DNA of 64,000 nt, from the NCBI RefSeq assembly GCF_017355785.1, contig NZ_JAFEWE010000014.1:62001-126000 (forward strand), given 5' to 3'. This stretch comes from Desertivirga arenae. GTDB lineage: Bacteria > Bacteroidota > Bacteroidia > Sphingobacteriales > Sphingobacteriaceae. The notes beneath the pieces were generated by a model that was not told where the DNA came from, ran no database searches, and worked only from the letters and a program-made list of their open reading frames with translations. The position numbers and the translations under genes were made by a program. Below are positions 8,301 to 17,198 of this stretch, piece after piece; positions within the stretch are counted from its first letter, which is position 1, and each line of letters begins with the position of its first letter.

Positions 8301-11189
8301 CTACAACTCCATAAAGAATTCAGCGAGATTTTTATCATGTTCCAGGTTCAGTTTCTTCCTTAAGCGGTAACGGCGTATCTCCACTCCTCTTACCGAAATG
8401 TTTAACAAAGAGGCCATTTCCTTACTGCTCATGTTCATTCTCAAATAAGCACAAAGTTTTATATCGTTAGGAACAAGATCAGGGTAGCGCGATTTAAGCT
8501 TTATGAAGAAGCTCTCATGGGCCTCATTAAAACTCGTCTCAAATAAATTCCAATCTCTCTCGTCATTCATCCCCTGGTCAATTACCCGGTAGATCTTTTT
8601 CAACTGCTCTGCAGACAATTTCTTTCCGGCAGCATCTTTTAGATGACTTAATTCATCCTTTATCCCCTGCAGCAGCTCGTTCTTGTAAACGATATTCATG
8701 GCAGAATTAGCCAACTCCCGGTTTTTACTATCGAGATCTGCTTTTAATTGCTCATTCATAAGGCGAACAATCTTCTGCTCATTCGCTACGGCTTCTTTTT
8801 GTAGCAGCTCTTCCTTCTCCTCCTGAAACTTCTGGTGGATAAAGTCCTGGTGCTTCCGTAGTTTCAATTTATACCATTCACGCAGAAGGTATAGTCCTAA
8901 GAGAGCAAGGAGAAAATAGACCATGTAAGCCCAAAAGCTCGCATACCACGGGGGTAACACTTTAAATTCAATAACCGCCTCGTCAGAAATATAAATGCCA
9001 TTTACGCGTGCACGTACTTTAAATTTATAATCTCCCCATGAAAGGTTAGTGAATTCCTTTTGGGCGCTGCTGCTCCAATCAGACCATTTGTCGGAGTATC
9101 CATCCAAATAATACTGATATTGGATCCTGGCTACCCTATAGTATGGTAAGGAATAGGAAACTCGAATATTATTGCTTGCATAAGGTATCCTGACACCATC
9201 AATAGCAGTAGCATTTTCTGTAACTAAGGATGGTGTTTCCGTTATATTTTCTAAACGTCTTATGAGCACCTGTGGTAATGTTTCCATCCTTTGCTCCTTT
9301 CTACCAGACACATCATAAATAACAAATCCATCATCAACGCTAATTAGATAGATGCTCTCATTTATACGGCTGATATTCTCATAATACTGAACCATCGAAC
9401 CGTTCAGACTGCTAAAAGTGACAAAGTCGATCGAAAACTTACCCGTACTGATCTGGGCCAATGCTACTTTGCCGTGGTTGATGAACCAATACCGGTCACC
9501 GCCAGCATTGATGATCCTGTTTGATGCTGAAAAGGAACCAAGGCGTTTGTTCAGGTGTTGGTAGGGGAAAAATTTGTCCGAGATCTCGTCATAGATGTAA
9601 AAGCCAGCATCTGAGGAGAAAACGATCTGATTATTCAAATTGGAGATGTTCACATGATAGTCAGAGGGCAACCCATGCGATTTATCATAGGCTTTAGCTT
9701 CAATAACCTGACCGAATTCCGGATCAAGTCTCAGCCTGTAAACACCCTTATTCGCATCTGAAGCCCATATGTTTCCTTTTGCATCCTGCTCTACAAATCT
9801 TGTGGGTTTATCAAAGCCTTTTACCTGATGCGAAAACGACCATTGTCCATGCGCATTTTTCTTGTAAATCACCAGTCCACTGTAAGTACCCTGAATAAGA
9901 AAATTGGGGTTAGTACTTAGCTTCCCTATAGTCCAGCCGCCCTTTATAGAGGAGATTCTATTAATAGATTCGCCTTCTACGCGAAAAGTTCCTTCATTAT
10001 GTCCGCAAAGCAGCTCGCCATCAATCAATGATAAATTCCAGACTTGTCCCTGCGACCTATCTATTAGTTTAAAGTTAAATGATTGAAACAACTTATTGCT
10101 TTCAGACCAGTTGCTGTAATATAAGCCCTGATTCGTACCAAGATAGATCTTTCCGTTATGAACAATACTGGAGTAAACCGTGCCGAAATCACCCGTTTTA
10201 TCTAAATAGAAATAAAGGGGAGATGTAATGTCTATGCGATCAATTCCATTATCCAGACCGGCCCAAAGATCCTGTTTATTATCCGCGTAGAGGCTTAGTA
10301 CCGTGTTGTTCTGCAGCCCGCCAGATTTATTTATCCGCTGAACAATGCTACCGTTTTCATGAATGATAATGATACCACCGAGAATAGTACCGAAAGCAAA
10401 GTACTTCCCCAGTAGCGCTACACCATTATTTAATTGTAAGCCTTTTAACAGTGTGTTTGCCTGATTTTCCCAGGGTAAAACTTTCTCACCATTAAAAATA
10501 TACAAACCTTCTCGGGCAGTTCCGATCAGAAATTGATTTTTCTTGTAAGGCAGCACTGTTAAAACTCCATTACCAAGTATTTCGCTACCTGGTACCAAAG
10601 TGAGCTGTTTACCTTTCAATTCGAACAAACCCTCAGATAGTATTCCAGTGAAGTAATGTTGCCCCACCTTGTTAAGAAAAAGTATAGGATTTTTCGACTT
10701 TATTATATTGAAAGTACCTTTCTCATAAATGTATATCGAGTGGAATGACTGAAAGATAATCCGCTGCCCGTCTACAAAGATCTTCCAGATCTCATCCTGT
10801 CCTGCTGCCTTTTGCTTTAGTTTACGGCTTAAAGAGGTATAAGAAAACTTTCCTTTTTTATTATAAGACCAATAACCGAAGTCACCAAAACCACCTGCGT
10901 ATATTTTACCATTTCCATCGGCACAAACTGCTCTTACAATGATGTTGTTAGGCATAAAGTAAGTTTGCCAATGTTTCCCATCAAAAGATAGTAAGCCATT
11001 CGCATTTCCAAAAAACATCACCCCTCTTTCATCTTTGGTTACAGACCAATTCTGATTGCCTGCCTGATAAGAATTCTTGGAGTAGTTTTGAATATAAGGA
11101 ATGCCTATGTTCTTTATTTCAGAGGCATAAGAACTGACATATAGAAAAATATTTACTAGAAAAAATATCGACCTTAAGGTACTTCTCAT
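8301..11189 (-). CDS. Beta-propeller/Y_Y_Y sensor with LuxR-type HTH (no kinase domain)
   Basis: A 962-residue one-protein sensor-regulator. A signal-like hydrophobic start (residues 8-22) precedes a long periplasmic beta-propeller region made of two-component-regulator-type repeats (about 25-640), then a Y_Y_Y domain (about 670-745, KFKVRARVNGIY), one membrane helix (about 750-772, YMVYFLLALLGLYLL), a coiled coil (about 780-880) and a LuxR-like helix-turn-helix at the end (MSSKEMASLLNISVRGVEIRRYRLRKKL). It has neither a histidine kinase nor a receiver, so unlike hybrid two-component sensors it must pass the sugar signal directly to DNA from the membrane. It lies downstream of the glucan operon, same strand, with its own upstream region, and is the likely regulator of that operon. 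Confidence 0.85.
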   Translation of the reverse strand: MRSTLRSIFFLVNIFLYVSSYASEIKNIGIPYIQNYSKNSYQAGNQNWSVTKDERGVMFFGNANGLLSFDGKHWQTYFMPNNIIVRAVCADGNGKIYAGGFGDFGYWSYNKKGKFSYTSLSRKLKQKAAGQDEIWKIFVDGQRIIFQSFHSIYIYEKGTFNIIKSKNPILFLNKVGQHYFTGILSEGLFELKGKQLTLVPGSEILGNGVLTVLPYKKNQFLIGTAREGLYIFNGEKVLPWENQANTLLKGLQLNNGVALLGKYFAFGTILGGIIIIHENGSIVQRINKSGGLQNNTVLSLYADNKQDLWAGLDNGIDRIDITSPLYFYLDKTGDFGTVYSSIVHNGKIYLGTNQGLYYSNWSESNKLFQSFNFKLIDRSQGQVWNLSLIDGELLCGHNEGTFRVEGESINRISSIKGGWTIGKLSTNPNFLIQGTYSGLVIYKKNAHGQWSFSHQVKGFDKPTRFVEQDAKGNIWASDANKGVYRLRLDPEFGQVIEAKAYDKSHGLPSDYHVNISNLNNQIVFSSDAGFYIYDEISDKFFPYQHLNKRLGSFSASNRIINAGGDRYWFINHGKVALAQISTGKFSIDFVTFSSLNGSMVQYYENISRINESIYLISVDDGFVIYDVSGRKEQRMETLPQVLIRRLENITETPSLVTENATAIDGVRIPYASNNIRVSYSLPYYRVARIQYQYYLDGYSDKWSDWSSSAQKEFTNLSWGDYKFKVRARVNGIYISDEAVIEFKVLPPWYASFWAYMVYFLLALLGLYLLREWYKLKLRKHQDFIHQKFQEEKEELLQKEAVANEQKIVRLMNEQLKADLDSKNRELANSAMNIVYKNELLQGIKDELSHLKDAAGKKLSAEQLKKIYRVIDQGMNDERDWNLFETSFNEAHESFFIKLKSRYPDLVPNDIKLCAYLRMNMSSKEMASLLNISVRGVEIRRYRLRKKLNLEHDKNLAEFFMEL

Positions 11190-11552
11190 ACTGATGGAAA
11201 GCGGCTATAAATTTTTCAGCTCCTTAGCTGTATTTCAACTGCACTTATGGAATAAGTATATATTGGTTATCCTTGCCCTGCAAGACGCTAATATAGAATT
11301 TAACTGTAATTCTATGTTTAAGAGTTCTGATTTTTACTTCAGGTTGAAGGATGGAACTGAGGCCTTATACTTTGCCTCTCACAAAAAAACACAAAAGGGA
11401 GGTCTTTGCGGAATAGGTTTAGGTAATCGATCTATAAAAAATTACCAGAGCAATTCCCCCGTACTTGGGGGAATTGTCTGGTACCTCAACAAGCCAAACT
11501 AACCAATTCAACTATGACAAGTTGGAATATTATTACTCCAAAACCGGCGGTT
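11190..11552. other. Intergenic region: regulator promoter region and operon terminator
   Basis: This 363-base gap lies between two minus-strand genes. Its left part should hold the promoter of the Y_Y_Y regulator; its right part holds the glucan operon terminator. A 102-codon open frame on the plus strand (11194-11502) has no recognisable protein character and crosses the terminator, so I do not call it a gene. Confidence 0.6.
11436..11482 (-). terminator. Strong terminator ending the glucan-utilisation operon
   Basis: Perfect 10-base arms CAATTCCCCC (11451-11460) and GGGGGAATTG (11467-11476) around a 6-base loop are extended by ACCAGA/TCTGGT (11444-11449 with 11477-11482) across one bulged base. 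Read on the minus strand, the hairpin is followed by six T residues (A-run 11436-11441 on the plus strand). It lies 70 bases after the GH3 stop codon. Confidence 0.88.
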
Positions 11553-13841
11553 CTATTTTGAAAGTAGTTTAAAATCTGCTTCTTTTAAATCCCTGCTATT
11601 AGTACCGATGAAGAGTTTAAAATCACCTGGCTCGGCTAAGAAGTTTAAATCGCTGTTATAAAATTTCAAGTCTTCTTCCGTTATCCTGAAAGTAACTGTT
11701 TTTGTTTCACCTGCTTTCAGGGATATTTTTTGGAATCCCTTTAATTCTTTTACAGGGCGGGTAACAGTACCAACCAGGTCGCGGATATAAAGCTGCACTA
11801 CTTCTTTTCCTTCGCGGGAACCAGTATTGGTTACCTTTATGCTTGCAGTGATTGCCTCTCCTGGTTTAAGAGTGCCTTTGCTTAGACTTATATCACCGTA
11901 GCTGAAGGAGGTATAACTAAGGCCAAATCCGAATGGGAATAAAGGGTCGTTGGATACATCCAGGTAATTGGAACGAAATTTTTCAAACCATTTTCCTTCA
12001 GCCAGAGGACGGCCAGTGTTTTTATGATTGTAGAACAATGGCACCTGACCGACATTCTGAGGAAAGGTTGCTGTAAGCTTTCCCGAAGGATTTACATCGC
12101 CAAACAATACATCAGCTATTGCACTGCCTGCTTCACTACCGCCAAACCAAACATTTAATATGGCGGGCACGTTCTCACTCTCCCACTTTAAGGTCATTGG
12201 CCTTCCTGCAAACAGAACAAGCACAACTGGTTTTCCGGTCTTTAATAAAGCCTTAAGCAAATCTTTTTGTACATCTGGAATTCCAATATCAGTTCTGCTG
12301 GAAGATTCACCACTCATCTCCGCGGATTCACCAAGGGCTGCAACGATCACATCAGATCTATTTGCAACTTCAAGCGCCTCTTTTAACATAGCTTCGGTAC
12401 TGCGGCTATCCCTTCTTAGTGTCTTACCAAACATTGTCGCTCTTGTTTCCAACGCAGTGTCTGCTGTTAGGTTTGATCCTTTTGCATACACGATCTTCGC
12501 ATTATTACCAACTGCATTGGTTAAGGCAGAAAGCACCGAAAGAGGTTTGTTGTAATCAGCTGCTACGCTCCAGGTTCCTACCATGTTTTCTTTAGCATCG
12601 GCCAGCGGACCAATAAGTCCTATTGTTCCTTTTTTTCTGAGAGGTAGAACGTTCTTTTCATTCTTAAGTAAAACAAATGAGTTAGCCGCTATCTCTCTGG
12701 CAGCTGAGCGATGGGCATCTGTAAATATCTCTGTTTTGCTACGTTGTACATCGCAATAACGGAAGGGATCATCAAATAGGCCAAGTTTATATTTAGCTTC
12801 GAGGATCCTTTTACAAGCAAGATCAATTTGTGCCTGTGTAACTTTCCCTTCTTTTAACGACTGCTTAAGCGTGGTCAGAAAACCTTCGCCTACCATATCC
12901 ATATCCACTCCGGCTCTTAAAGAAAGGGCGGAAACAGTTTTCAAATCTCCCATTCCATGGGCTATCATTTCGTTAATAGCGGTAAAATCTGTCACAACGA
13001 AACCATTAAAGCCCCATTGTCTCCGTAGTACATCTGTCATTAACCATTTATTTCCACTGGCGGGCACACCATCGATCTCATTAAATGAAGTCATTACGCT
13101 ACCTGCTCCAGCGTCAACTGCTGCCTTATAGGGAGGGAAATATTCGTTATACATCCTTATACGACTCATGTCGACTGTGTTATAATCCCGACCCGCTTCT
13201 ATTGCTCCATATAAAGCGAAGTGTTTAACACAGGCCATTATGGTATTATTTTTTGAAAGATCGGAACCTTGATACCCTTTCACCATAGCTTTAGCGATCT
13301 GCGATCCTATATATGGGTCCTCTCCTGAACCTTCTGCAAATCTGCCCCAACGTGCATCACGGGAAATATCCACCATCGGTGAGAAAGTCCAGTTAATGCC
13401 GTCGGCACTTGCTTCTATTGCGGCTATCCTTGCACTTTTTTCAATAAGTTCCATGTCCCAGGTACAGGAAAGGCCTAAAGGAATAGGAAAAACAGTAGAG
13501 TACCCATGAATAACATCCATTCCAAAGATGAGCGGTATTTTTAATCGGCTTTTTTCAACCGCTATTTTTTGCACATCGCGTATCTTTTCAACGGACTTAA
13601 TATTAAACAGTCCACCCACTTTGCCTTCAGTGATCTGCTTGGCGACTTCCGAGTTTGAGGCCTGGCCAGTGGTTATATCACCCGAAGTGGGGAGATTAAG
13701 CTGTCCCAATTTCTCCTCAAGTGTCATTTTCTTCATGAGGGTTGAAATGAACTGATTCATTTTCACATCACTCTTAGTTTGTGCAACCCCATCGTTAATT
13801 ACCAATGCAACTAAAATTGCAAATGCTGTAATTCGCTTCAT
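11553..13841 (-). CDS. bglX: Glycoside hydrolase family 3 beta-glucosidase
   Basis: A 762-residue periplasmic enzyme with signal peptide (1-20, cleavage near VAQ). It has the full GH3 layout: (beta/alpha)8 domain (about 30-360) with the nucleophile Asp 285 in GFVVTDF and the sugar-binding KHF at 206-208, an alpha/beta sandwich (about 385-600) with the likely acid/base Glu 512 in SGESSSR, and a C-terminal fibronectin-III-like domain (about 660-755). It removes glucose from the non-reducing end of beta-glucosides. As last gene of an operon with a GH144 enzyme, it probably finishes the breakdown of beta-1,2-gluco-oligosaccharides (sophorose type); linkage preference is inferred from context and from known GH3 enzymes in such loci. 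Confidence 0.92.
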   Translation of the reverse strand: MKRITAFAILVALVINDGVAQTKSDVKMNQFISTLMKKMTLEEKLGQLNLPTSGDITTGQASNSEVAKQITEGKVGGLFNIKSVEKIRDVQKIAVEKSRLKIPLIFGMDVIHGYSTVFPIPLGLSCTWDMELIEKSARIAAIEASADGINWTFSPMVDISRDARWGRFAEGSGEDPYIGSQIAKAMVKGYQGSDLSKNNTIMACVKHFALYGAIEAGRDYNTVDMSRIRMYNEYFPPYKAAVDAGAGSVMTSFNEIDGVPASGNKWLMTDVLRRQWGFNGFVVTDFTAINEMIAHGMGDLKTVSALSLRAGVDMDMVGEGFLTTLKQSLKEGKVTQAQIDLACKRILEAKYKLGLFDDPFRYCDVQRSKTEIFTDAHRSAAREIAANSFVLLKNEKNVLPLRKKGTIGLIGPLADAKENMVGTWSVAADYNKPLSVLSALTNAVGNNAKIVYAKGSNLTADTALETRATMFGKTLRRDSRSTEAMLKEALEVANRSDVIVAALGESAEMSGESSSRTDIGIPDVQKDLLKALLKTGKPVVLVLFAGRPMTLKWESENVPAILNVWFGGSEAGSAIADVLFGDVNPSGKLTATFPQNVGQVPLFYNHKNTGRPLAEGKWFEKFRSNYLDVSNDPLFPFGFGLSYTSFSYGDISLSKGTLKPGEAITASIKVTNTGSREGKEVVQLYIRDLVGTVTRPVKELKGFQKISLKAGETKTVTFRITEEDLKFYNSDLNFLAEPGDFKLFIGTNSRDLKEADFKLLSK

Positions 13842-13881
13842 ACTTTCTAATTATTTAATCTGACCGTTCAGGTCTCCTTTT

Positions 13882-15606
13882 TTATTTTATTCTTATTGAT
13901 TTCGTCCTTGCTGATACACCATTTTCATTAAATGCTTCTATAGAGAAGTAATACTCCTGGTCGGCACTTAAACTCTTTAGCTCAAGGCTATCATTGTCAT
14001 ATACCATCCAGGAACTATAAAGCTTATCCGGTGCAATTCCCCAAAGGACATTGTAACCTTGCACCCCAGGCAATTTCTTCCACTTAAGAAGGGCATCTCT
14101 TCTGTCTGTTTTTCGGATTACTTCGAAGCCCTGAACAGCAGCTGGCAACTTACCTCCGGCGTTTCCAAATACCCTGAGTCCTGAAATTGACAGATGAGGA
14201 GTAGGTACGTGGATGTTTTTGTACCGCACGAATCGCACCTTCTGGGGCTGGGCTAACTGTTCATAATCATTCGGTGTGTCTCTTTTATCTGATGAACGAT
14301 CTACAAGAGTGATCCATTGCAGCCCGTCCAAAGAGCCTTCTATCAGGAATTGATGGCTTAAGCCAGGTAGCCGGCCATATAAATTCGATTTGTAATCGTG
14401 ATAATTCACTTGAATAGCGTAAACCTTACAAGGTTTCTGGAGATCCATTTCCAGCCATTGCTGGTTGTCATTCTTATTGGCAACCCAAAAGGTCTTTACA
14501 GATTCATCTGCTACTAAGGATGGATCGAAGTCATCCAGTTGGGAAGAGGCTTTAACGGGTTTCTTGTAGGATAGCAACATCCAACCAGTAAATCGTCCTG
14601 CCTTTTCCCCTTCTGCTGGCCCATAATGAGGATAGTCCCCGAAGCTTGTGTTAGAGTACATCAGGCCATCTGTATCAAAGTAAGTCGGGAACATACACAA
14701 TCGCCTTTCCCAATTTACGTTGATCGATACTGCCATAGAAGCAAAATGCCAGTATTGTTTACCGGGGCCAATTACCGTACTACCATGCCCTGCCCCATTC
14801 ATAAAGCCTCCTGGTTTATAAGAAAAGGGATTATTAGGCATATACTTAAAGGGACCCAGAGGACTATCTCCTATGTAAGCCCCATCCCCATATACATTAA
14901 ATTCAGTTCCGGGAGCCGCGTATTGAAGATAGTACTTGTTGTTGTGCTTAGTCATCCAGGGACCTTCAATATAGCCCTCCAGGGTATCCGAATGATTCTC
15001 ACCAAAGCGCTCCCAGCCATGTTTCAACTCGTTCAGATTGAACAACTCTATTGGTTTTCCCGAGGGCTTAAAGTTGTTGCTTCGATCCAGAATCTTAGCT
15101 CTGATGGGGTAAAGATTAGAAGAGCCCCAGAACATATAGGTTTTCCCGTCGTCGTCAATAAACAGATCGGGGTCCTGAAGGTCGTTTAGTATTCCTGGAA
15201 TTGCTTTCCAGTCTCCTTTCTTTGGGTTGTCTGTGAATAGTACACTCATTGATCCTGATGGGTCGCCTGCAACGTACAAAACTGAATCTTTGTAATTGTG
15301 AGCAGCTGGGGCATTTGAACCCTGGAAATACCATTTCTCAGGTGTTATAAATTTCCAATTTGTAAGATCAGTAGAATGCCAGTATCCAAGGGATCTGGTA
15401 ACGAACATATAGTATTCGCCTTTAAATTTCACAACAGCAGGATCAGCTCCGGAACGATAAGAAATATTATCGTAGGCGTTATAGATCATGTAGGTGTAAT
15501 CCAGGTTTAATGGATTACAGTAGGTTGATGGCTGCTGGGCTTTCCCTGCAAATGCTGCTGATAAAATAATAAGCAGTAATTGCAGTCTTTTCTTCCTTGT
15601 CTTCAT
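13882..15606 (-). CDS. GH43-like glycosidase with F5/8C-type and fibronectin III domains
   Basis: A 574-residue secreted protein (signal peptide 1-23). The N-terminal five-bladed propeller has the three expected acidic residues of GH43: Asp 55 in SGADPAV, Asp 145 in LQDPDLF and Glu 214 in IEGPWM. Residues about 345-480 look like a discoidin (F5/8 type C) carbohydrate-binding module and about 485-574 like a fibronectin III domain. Most GH43 enzymes cut arabinose, xylose or galactose links, so its place in a presumed beta-1,2-glucan operon is not explained; it may trim side groups or have a new specificity. It starts 5 bases after the GH144 gene and is followed 40 bases later by the GH3 gene. 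Confidence 0.82.
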   Translation of the reverse strand: MKTRKKRLQLLLIILSAAFAGKAQQPSTYCNPLNLDYTYMIYNAYDNISYRSGADPAVVKFKGEYYMFVTRSLGYWHSTDLTNWKFITPEKWYFQGSNAPAAHNYKDSVLYVAGDPSGSMSVLFTDNPKKGDWKAIPGILNDLQDPDLFIDDDGKTYMFWGSSNLYPIRAKILDRSNNFKPSGKPIELFNLNELKHGWERFGENHSDTLEGYIEGPWMTKHNNKYYLQYAAPGTEFNVYGDGAYIGDSPLGPFKYMPNNPFSYKPGGFMNGAGHGSTVIGPGKQYWHFASMAVSINVNWERRLCMFPTYFDTDGLMYSNTSFGDYPHYGPAEGEKAGRFTGWMLLSYKKPVKASSQLDDFDPSLVADESVKTFWVANKNDNQQWLEMDLQKPCKVYAIQVNYHDYKSNLYGRLPGLSHQFLIEGSLDGLQWITLVDRSSDKRDTPNDYEQLAQPQKVRFVRYKNIHVPTPHLSISGLRVFGNAGGKLPAAVQGFEVIRKTDRRDALLKWKKLPGVQGYNVLWGIAPDKLYSSWMVYDNDSLELKSLSADQEYYFSIEAFNENGVSARTKSIRIK

Positions 15607-15611
15607 GCGGT

Positions 15612-16967
15612 CTACTTTAAGTGGGGACTACTAAAACCTAATTTTCTTAATCCTTCCTGAACTTCCGGAGCCGACATAAACAGGTTCCAAAGAAGGCCGC
15701 TTTTGTAGTTCTCCATCATGACGACAATGGGTCCCTGATCTATTGCCAGATATCTCCTCGGATACCATTGCGCAGTCTGACTAAAAGCGTCATAGAAACC
15801 AAACTGTCCCCAAACTTTATCCTTCATGTCATGATACCAATGCCTCATAGCCCGTTTGCTTTGCTCTGGAGTATACGGCATAGAAGATAGAGCAGCCGTT
15901 GGTGCAATTACACCAAGGTCTTTATCCATGGCTGGGGCGTGGCCCGAATATCCTTTAACAGAATAGCTTGAGGTTAATCCCCAGCTGTCTGGTCCGTACC
16001 CGGTAAAATGTCCGGCATTGTTCACACACCAGGCGTAGTTAATCATGGCCTGACTTGTGTTTTCCTGCCAATAATCCGCGTACCTGTCTTTCAGGCCTCT
16101 CGGATCAAGGCCGAGGTATGAATAATGAGCCCAGAACAAAGGGCCTCCTGCAGTAGAACCCTGATGTTTCAATTGCAATTTATAGCCATAACTTTCTGTC
16201 GGCTGGAGTATTGCTCCCTTATCAGCCCAGCCATTGTGGTAGACCTCCGCTGGAATAGTATGGGTTGGTGAGGCTGCTGCAAGCACGTACATAATCAGGC
16301 ATTCATTATAGCCTTGTACAGCAAAGTTCATCTCCCAACCATAATTTGGACTCCAATGCCAGTACAAAACGTCTTTACCATTTCGATACCAACTAAAATC
16401 TATCTCTTTCCAAAGCTGATCGGCTTTCTCCGCCAGATTCTTTTCCGCCGATGTTCCATCCTTGAAATATTGCCTTATGCATAGAAGTCCCTGGGCCATA
16501 AAAGAGGTTTCTACGAGATCGCCTCCATCATCTTTAGTACCAAAGGGCTTAACTTTTCCGGTTTTACCGTAAAGCCAATGAGGCCAGGCGCCATGAAAGC
16601 GATCAGCCTTTTCCAGGAAGGCAATTATTTTTTCAAGTCGCATCCGGCCCTCCTCTCTACTAATAAAACCTTTTTCTATTCCTACCAAAATGGCCATTAC
16701 CCCAAATCCACCACCACCGGTAGTCACTACGTCCTTATCGTTCTCCGGGTAGATTCCGTCTTCGTGATAGCGTTCCCTTGCCAGTCCCGAAGTTTCTTCA
16801 GCACCAGACCAGAAATAGTCAAAAGTCTTTCTTTGAACTAATGTATATAGTGAATCATCTGAAAGGGGTTGTTCTGAATTTTCAACAGGATTACGCTTAG
16901 CGGTACAAGCTAAAAAAAAGAGCATAGCGGTTGCGAAAGCAATATAAAGTGTGTGTTTTTGCTTCAT
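15612..16967 (-). CDS. GH144-type endo-beta-1,2-glucanase (glucoamylase-like family) lipoprotein
   Basis: A 451-residue protein with lipoprotein signal (FFLACTAK, Cys 21). The body matches the family often named glucoamylase-like (alpha/alpha)6 barrel, the founding member of which in Chitinophaga is the GH144 endo-beta-1,2-glucanase: segments TFDYFWSGAEETSGLARER, TTGGGGFGVMA, WPHWLYG, DGGDLVETSFMAQGL and WHWSPNYGWEMNFAVQGYNE are characteristic. It should cut beta-1,2-glucan to sophoro-oligosaccharides at the cell surface or periplasm. It follows SusD after a 231-base gap containing a long-range inverted repeat. Family assignment rests on recognised motifs; substrate is inferred. Confidence 0.85.
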   Translation of the reverse strand: MKQKHTLYIAFATAMLFFLACTAKRNPVENSEQPLSDDSLYTLVQRKTFDYFWSGAEETSGLARERYHEDGIYPENDKDVVTTGGGGFGVMAILVGIEKGFISREEGRMRLEKIIAFLEKADRFHGAWPHWLYGKTGKVKPFGTKDDGGDLVETSFMAQGLLCIRQYFKDGTSAEKNLAEKADQLWKEIDFSWYRNGKDVLYWHWSPNYGWEMNFAVQGYNECLIMYVLAAASPTHTIPAEVYHNGWADKGAILQPTESYGYKLQLKHQGSTAGGPLFWAHYSYLGLDPRGLKDRYADYWQENTSQAMINYAWCVNNAGHFTGYGPDSWGLTSSYSVKGYSGHAPAMDKDLGVIAPTAALSSMPYTPEQSKRAMRHWYHDMKDKVWGQFGFYDAFSQTAQWYPRRYLAIDQGPIVVMMENYKSGLLWNLFMSAPEVQEGLRKLGFSSPHLK

Positions 16968-17096
16968 TTTCTTTTAATAATTGTAGAATTTACCGGTCTC
17001 GTCAGAGCTTTGGGTAAGGCCTGATCCCTATAGATTTTATTTGTTATAAAATCACCATTTCAGCAGACAATAGTTAAAATTGATAGTTTTAAGATA

Positions 17097-17186
17097 GAAG
17101 CCGGACGTATTTCTTTACTGCCTTTTTCCTCACCACAAGCAAAATTCGATAGCAGAAAGATTTGAAACAGTACATTGTCCGGCTTC
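17097..17186. repeat. Long-range inverted repeat between susD and GH144 genes
   Basis: Arms GAAGCCGGAC (17097-17106) and GTCCGGCTTC (17177-17186) are perfectly complementary across a 70-base loop, just after the susD stop codon. No T-run follows on the minus strand, so it is not a standard terminator. It could protect the 3' end of a susCD message or lower expression of the enzymes downstream. Confidence 0.5.
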
Positions 17187-17198
17187 CTCTTAAACGCC

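Noticed and set aside
11194-11502. 102-codon open frame on the plus strand
   Set aside because: It runs across the operon terminator, begins at the edge of the divergent gene start and has no protein-like features.
12160-12555. 131-codon frame antisense to the GH3 gene
   Set aside because: Within conserved GH3 coding sequence; an artefact of codon bias.
14626-15189. 187-codon open frame antisense to the GH43-like gene
   Set aside because: A shadow of the well-supported GH43-like gene; the translation lacks any recognisable domain.
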